Assembly (NCBI GenBank): GCA_021205715.1
Contig: JAJPXA010000237.1
Coordinates: forward strand, 1-6,601
Direction of reading: 5' to 3'
Length of the DNA stretch: 6,601 nucleotides
Origin: Bacillota bacterium
GTDB taxonomy: Bacteria; Bacillota; Clostridia; UBA1381
Position numbers and translations under genes: made by a program. This document shows, piece by piece, positions 6,401 through 6,601 of this stretch. Position 1 is the first letter of the stretch, and every line of letters starts with the position of its first letter. A model generated the notes under the pieces. It worked only from the letters and a program-made list of their open reading frames with translations. It searched no databases and was not told where the DNA came from.

Positions 6401-6601
6401 AAACACATCCAAAATCTCGCCTCTTATCGAAAACGTTCCGACGCTCTCGACCATATCCTCGCGCGCGTAGCCCATAACGGTGAGCTTTTTCACAACATCG
6501 TCAATATCGTAAACGCCGCCGACGCTGAATTTTATGCCGTAATCGTCAAATGCCGAAACAGGCGCGGCATACTCCATAACCGCATCCAAAGAAAGCGTTA
6601 C
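3470..6601 (-). CDS. mfd: Transcription-repair coupling factor Mfd (5' end cut by the window edge)
   Basis: Mfd binds RNA polymerase stalled at DNA damage, pushes it forward or off with its DNA translocase, and recruits UvrA. The visible 1043 residues stay open to the right edge, so the TTG at 6589 is internal rather than a start. Compared with the E. coli and B. subtilis proteins, roughly 100-120 N-terminal residues are missing. Numbered from the edge codon (6601-6599), the parts are: the end of the UvrB-like module and a linker (about 1-370); the CarD-like RNA polymerase interaction domain (about 374-434, SVGDYVVHALHGIGRY); the translocase with PTTVLAMQQYETF (554-566), Walker A GDVGFGKT (525-532), DEEQ (626-629), TATPIPRT (652-659) and QLRGRVGRS (795-803); the RGAGNLLGAEQHGHM region (850-864); and the C-terminal TRCF domain (about 890-1040). 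No frameshift or missing key motif is seen. The prsA-like gene follows 63 bp downstream. Confidence 0.98.
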   Translation of the reverse strand, partial: VTLSLDAVMEYAAPVSAFDDYGIKFSVGGVYDIDDVVKKLTVMGYAREDMVESVGTFSIRGEILDVFSPNYENPIRIDFFDNEVETIKFFDFVSQLSLEKTDSADVICASEVILTDEKRAEIIERLEAELKKTKNEERGAVLSADLENFREKNYFPSLDKYIPMICGALPTILDYIGDDGLIFVIDAKRVLERGKTFEREKGETLTDMLEKNIISKSAGGYYLEYADAVSRLQNSRLICLETLSHTKNDFKYKHLETFLTKTAVSFHGKLEYLYDDLKRYAEKKTTVVILASTRGRAENIEGVLKEKGFDAAYVKNGEFRIGKISIVHGAQSRGFEYPDINFVLISDGEIFSSNRKKRSNRLKSSDKLKSYNDISVGDYVVHALHGIGRYMGTEKITAAGATKDYLKIQYRGTDVLYVPTDQLSQLYKYSADTDKTVRLNKLGTQEWNKTKQKVKQSTDEMAKRLVKLYSARESSAGYAYSADTPWQRDFEDEFEYTETDDQLRSIEEVKADMESAKPMDRLLCGDVGFGKTEVALRAAFKAVTDSKQVAYFCPTTVLAMQQYETFVKRMENFPIRVEMLSRFKTPAETKRILKTLKTGETDIVIGTHKLLSKNVEFKDLGLLIVDEEQRFGVAHKEKLKELKSSVDVLTMTATPIPRTLHMAMTSVRDMSVLTEPPENRYPVQTYVLENNETVISDAVRNELSRGGQVFYLYNRVSSIYKKAESIRNCFPNANISVAHGQMNERELEDIMCAMADGDIDILVCTTIIETGLDIPNANTIIIEDADRMGLAQLYQLRGRVGRSNRAAYAYLTYRRDKVLSETAAKRLGAIKEFTEFGSGFKLAMRDLEIRGAGNLLGAEQHGHMDTVGYDMYCKLLKESINEARDIKSDDDINVTIDVEVDAFLPDTYIANHNQRIDMYKRISAIASEDDKFEIEDELADRYGAPPKQARNIVDIAMLKVYAGEAGIFEINQHGLLMQLKFREDELNPTLIWDIDGKYPKRIKVASAKNPILNFRLEENERRRIIEFLNNLLNVIIELKNPRR

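Noticed and set aside
6587..6589. TTG as the start codon of mfd
   Set aside because: The frame continues open to the window edge, and about 100 or more residues of the conserved Mfd N-terminus would be missing. There is no Shine-Dalgarno just upstream.

Overview
The window looks like ordinary chromosomal DNA from an anaerobic, Gram-positive Firmicute, most likely a member of the Clostridia. The signs are consensus SigA-type promoters with 17-bp spacers, strong purine-rich ribosome binding sites, a TTG start, a near-perfect Rex redox operator in front of an iron-type alcohol dehydrogenase, and an mfd gene followed by a PrsA/PpiC-type lipoprotein foldase gene, an order I recall from Clostridia. 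Nothing visible (no integrase, transposase, CRISPR array or tRNA) marks it as mobile or accessory DNA.

Layout. Positions 1-194 hold no gene but a compact control region: a promoter at 93-121, then a 36-nt inverted repeat whose core matches the Rex operator. This region drives a plus-strand iron-containing alcohol dehydrogenase (195-1412). A bidirectional intrinsic terminator (1425-1452) separates it from the convergent minus-strand greA (1455-1928), which has its own consensus promoter. Upstream of greA, and also on the minus strand, lie a small gene of unknown function with a TTG start (2052-2345) that ends at its own terminator, a secreted PrsA-like peptidyl-prolyl isomerase lipoprotein (2432-3406), and mfd (3470 to the right edge). 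The 5' end of mfd is cut off by the window.

How the genes relate. Mfd and GreA both act on stalled RNA polymerase: Mfd pushes or removes stalled elongation complexes and recruits repair, while GreA rescues backtracked ones by transcript cleavage. The PrsA-like protein is an extracytoplasmic folding factor. It may be read from mfd and also from a promoter inside the mfd 3' end. The alcohol dehydrogenase is a separate unit whose operator points to induction when the NADH/NAD+ ratio is high, as expected for a fermentative NAD(P)H-disposal enzyme.

I found no convincing new multi-gene system. The observations most worth following up are the Rex-type operator embedded in a longer transcribed hairpin, and the uncharacterised 97-residue protein.
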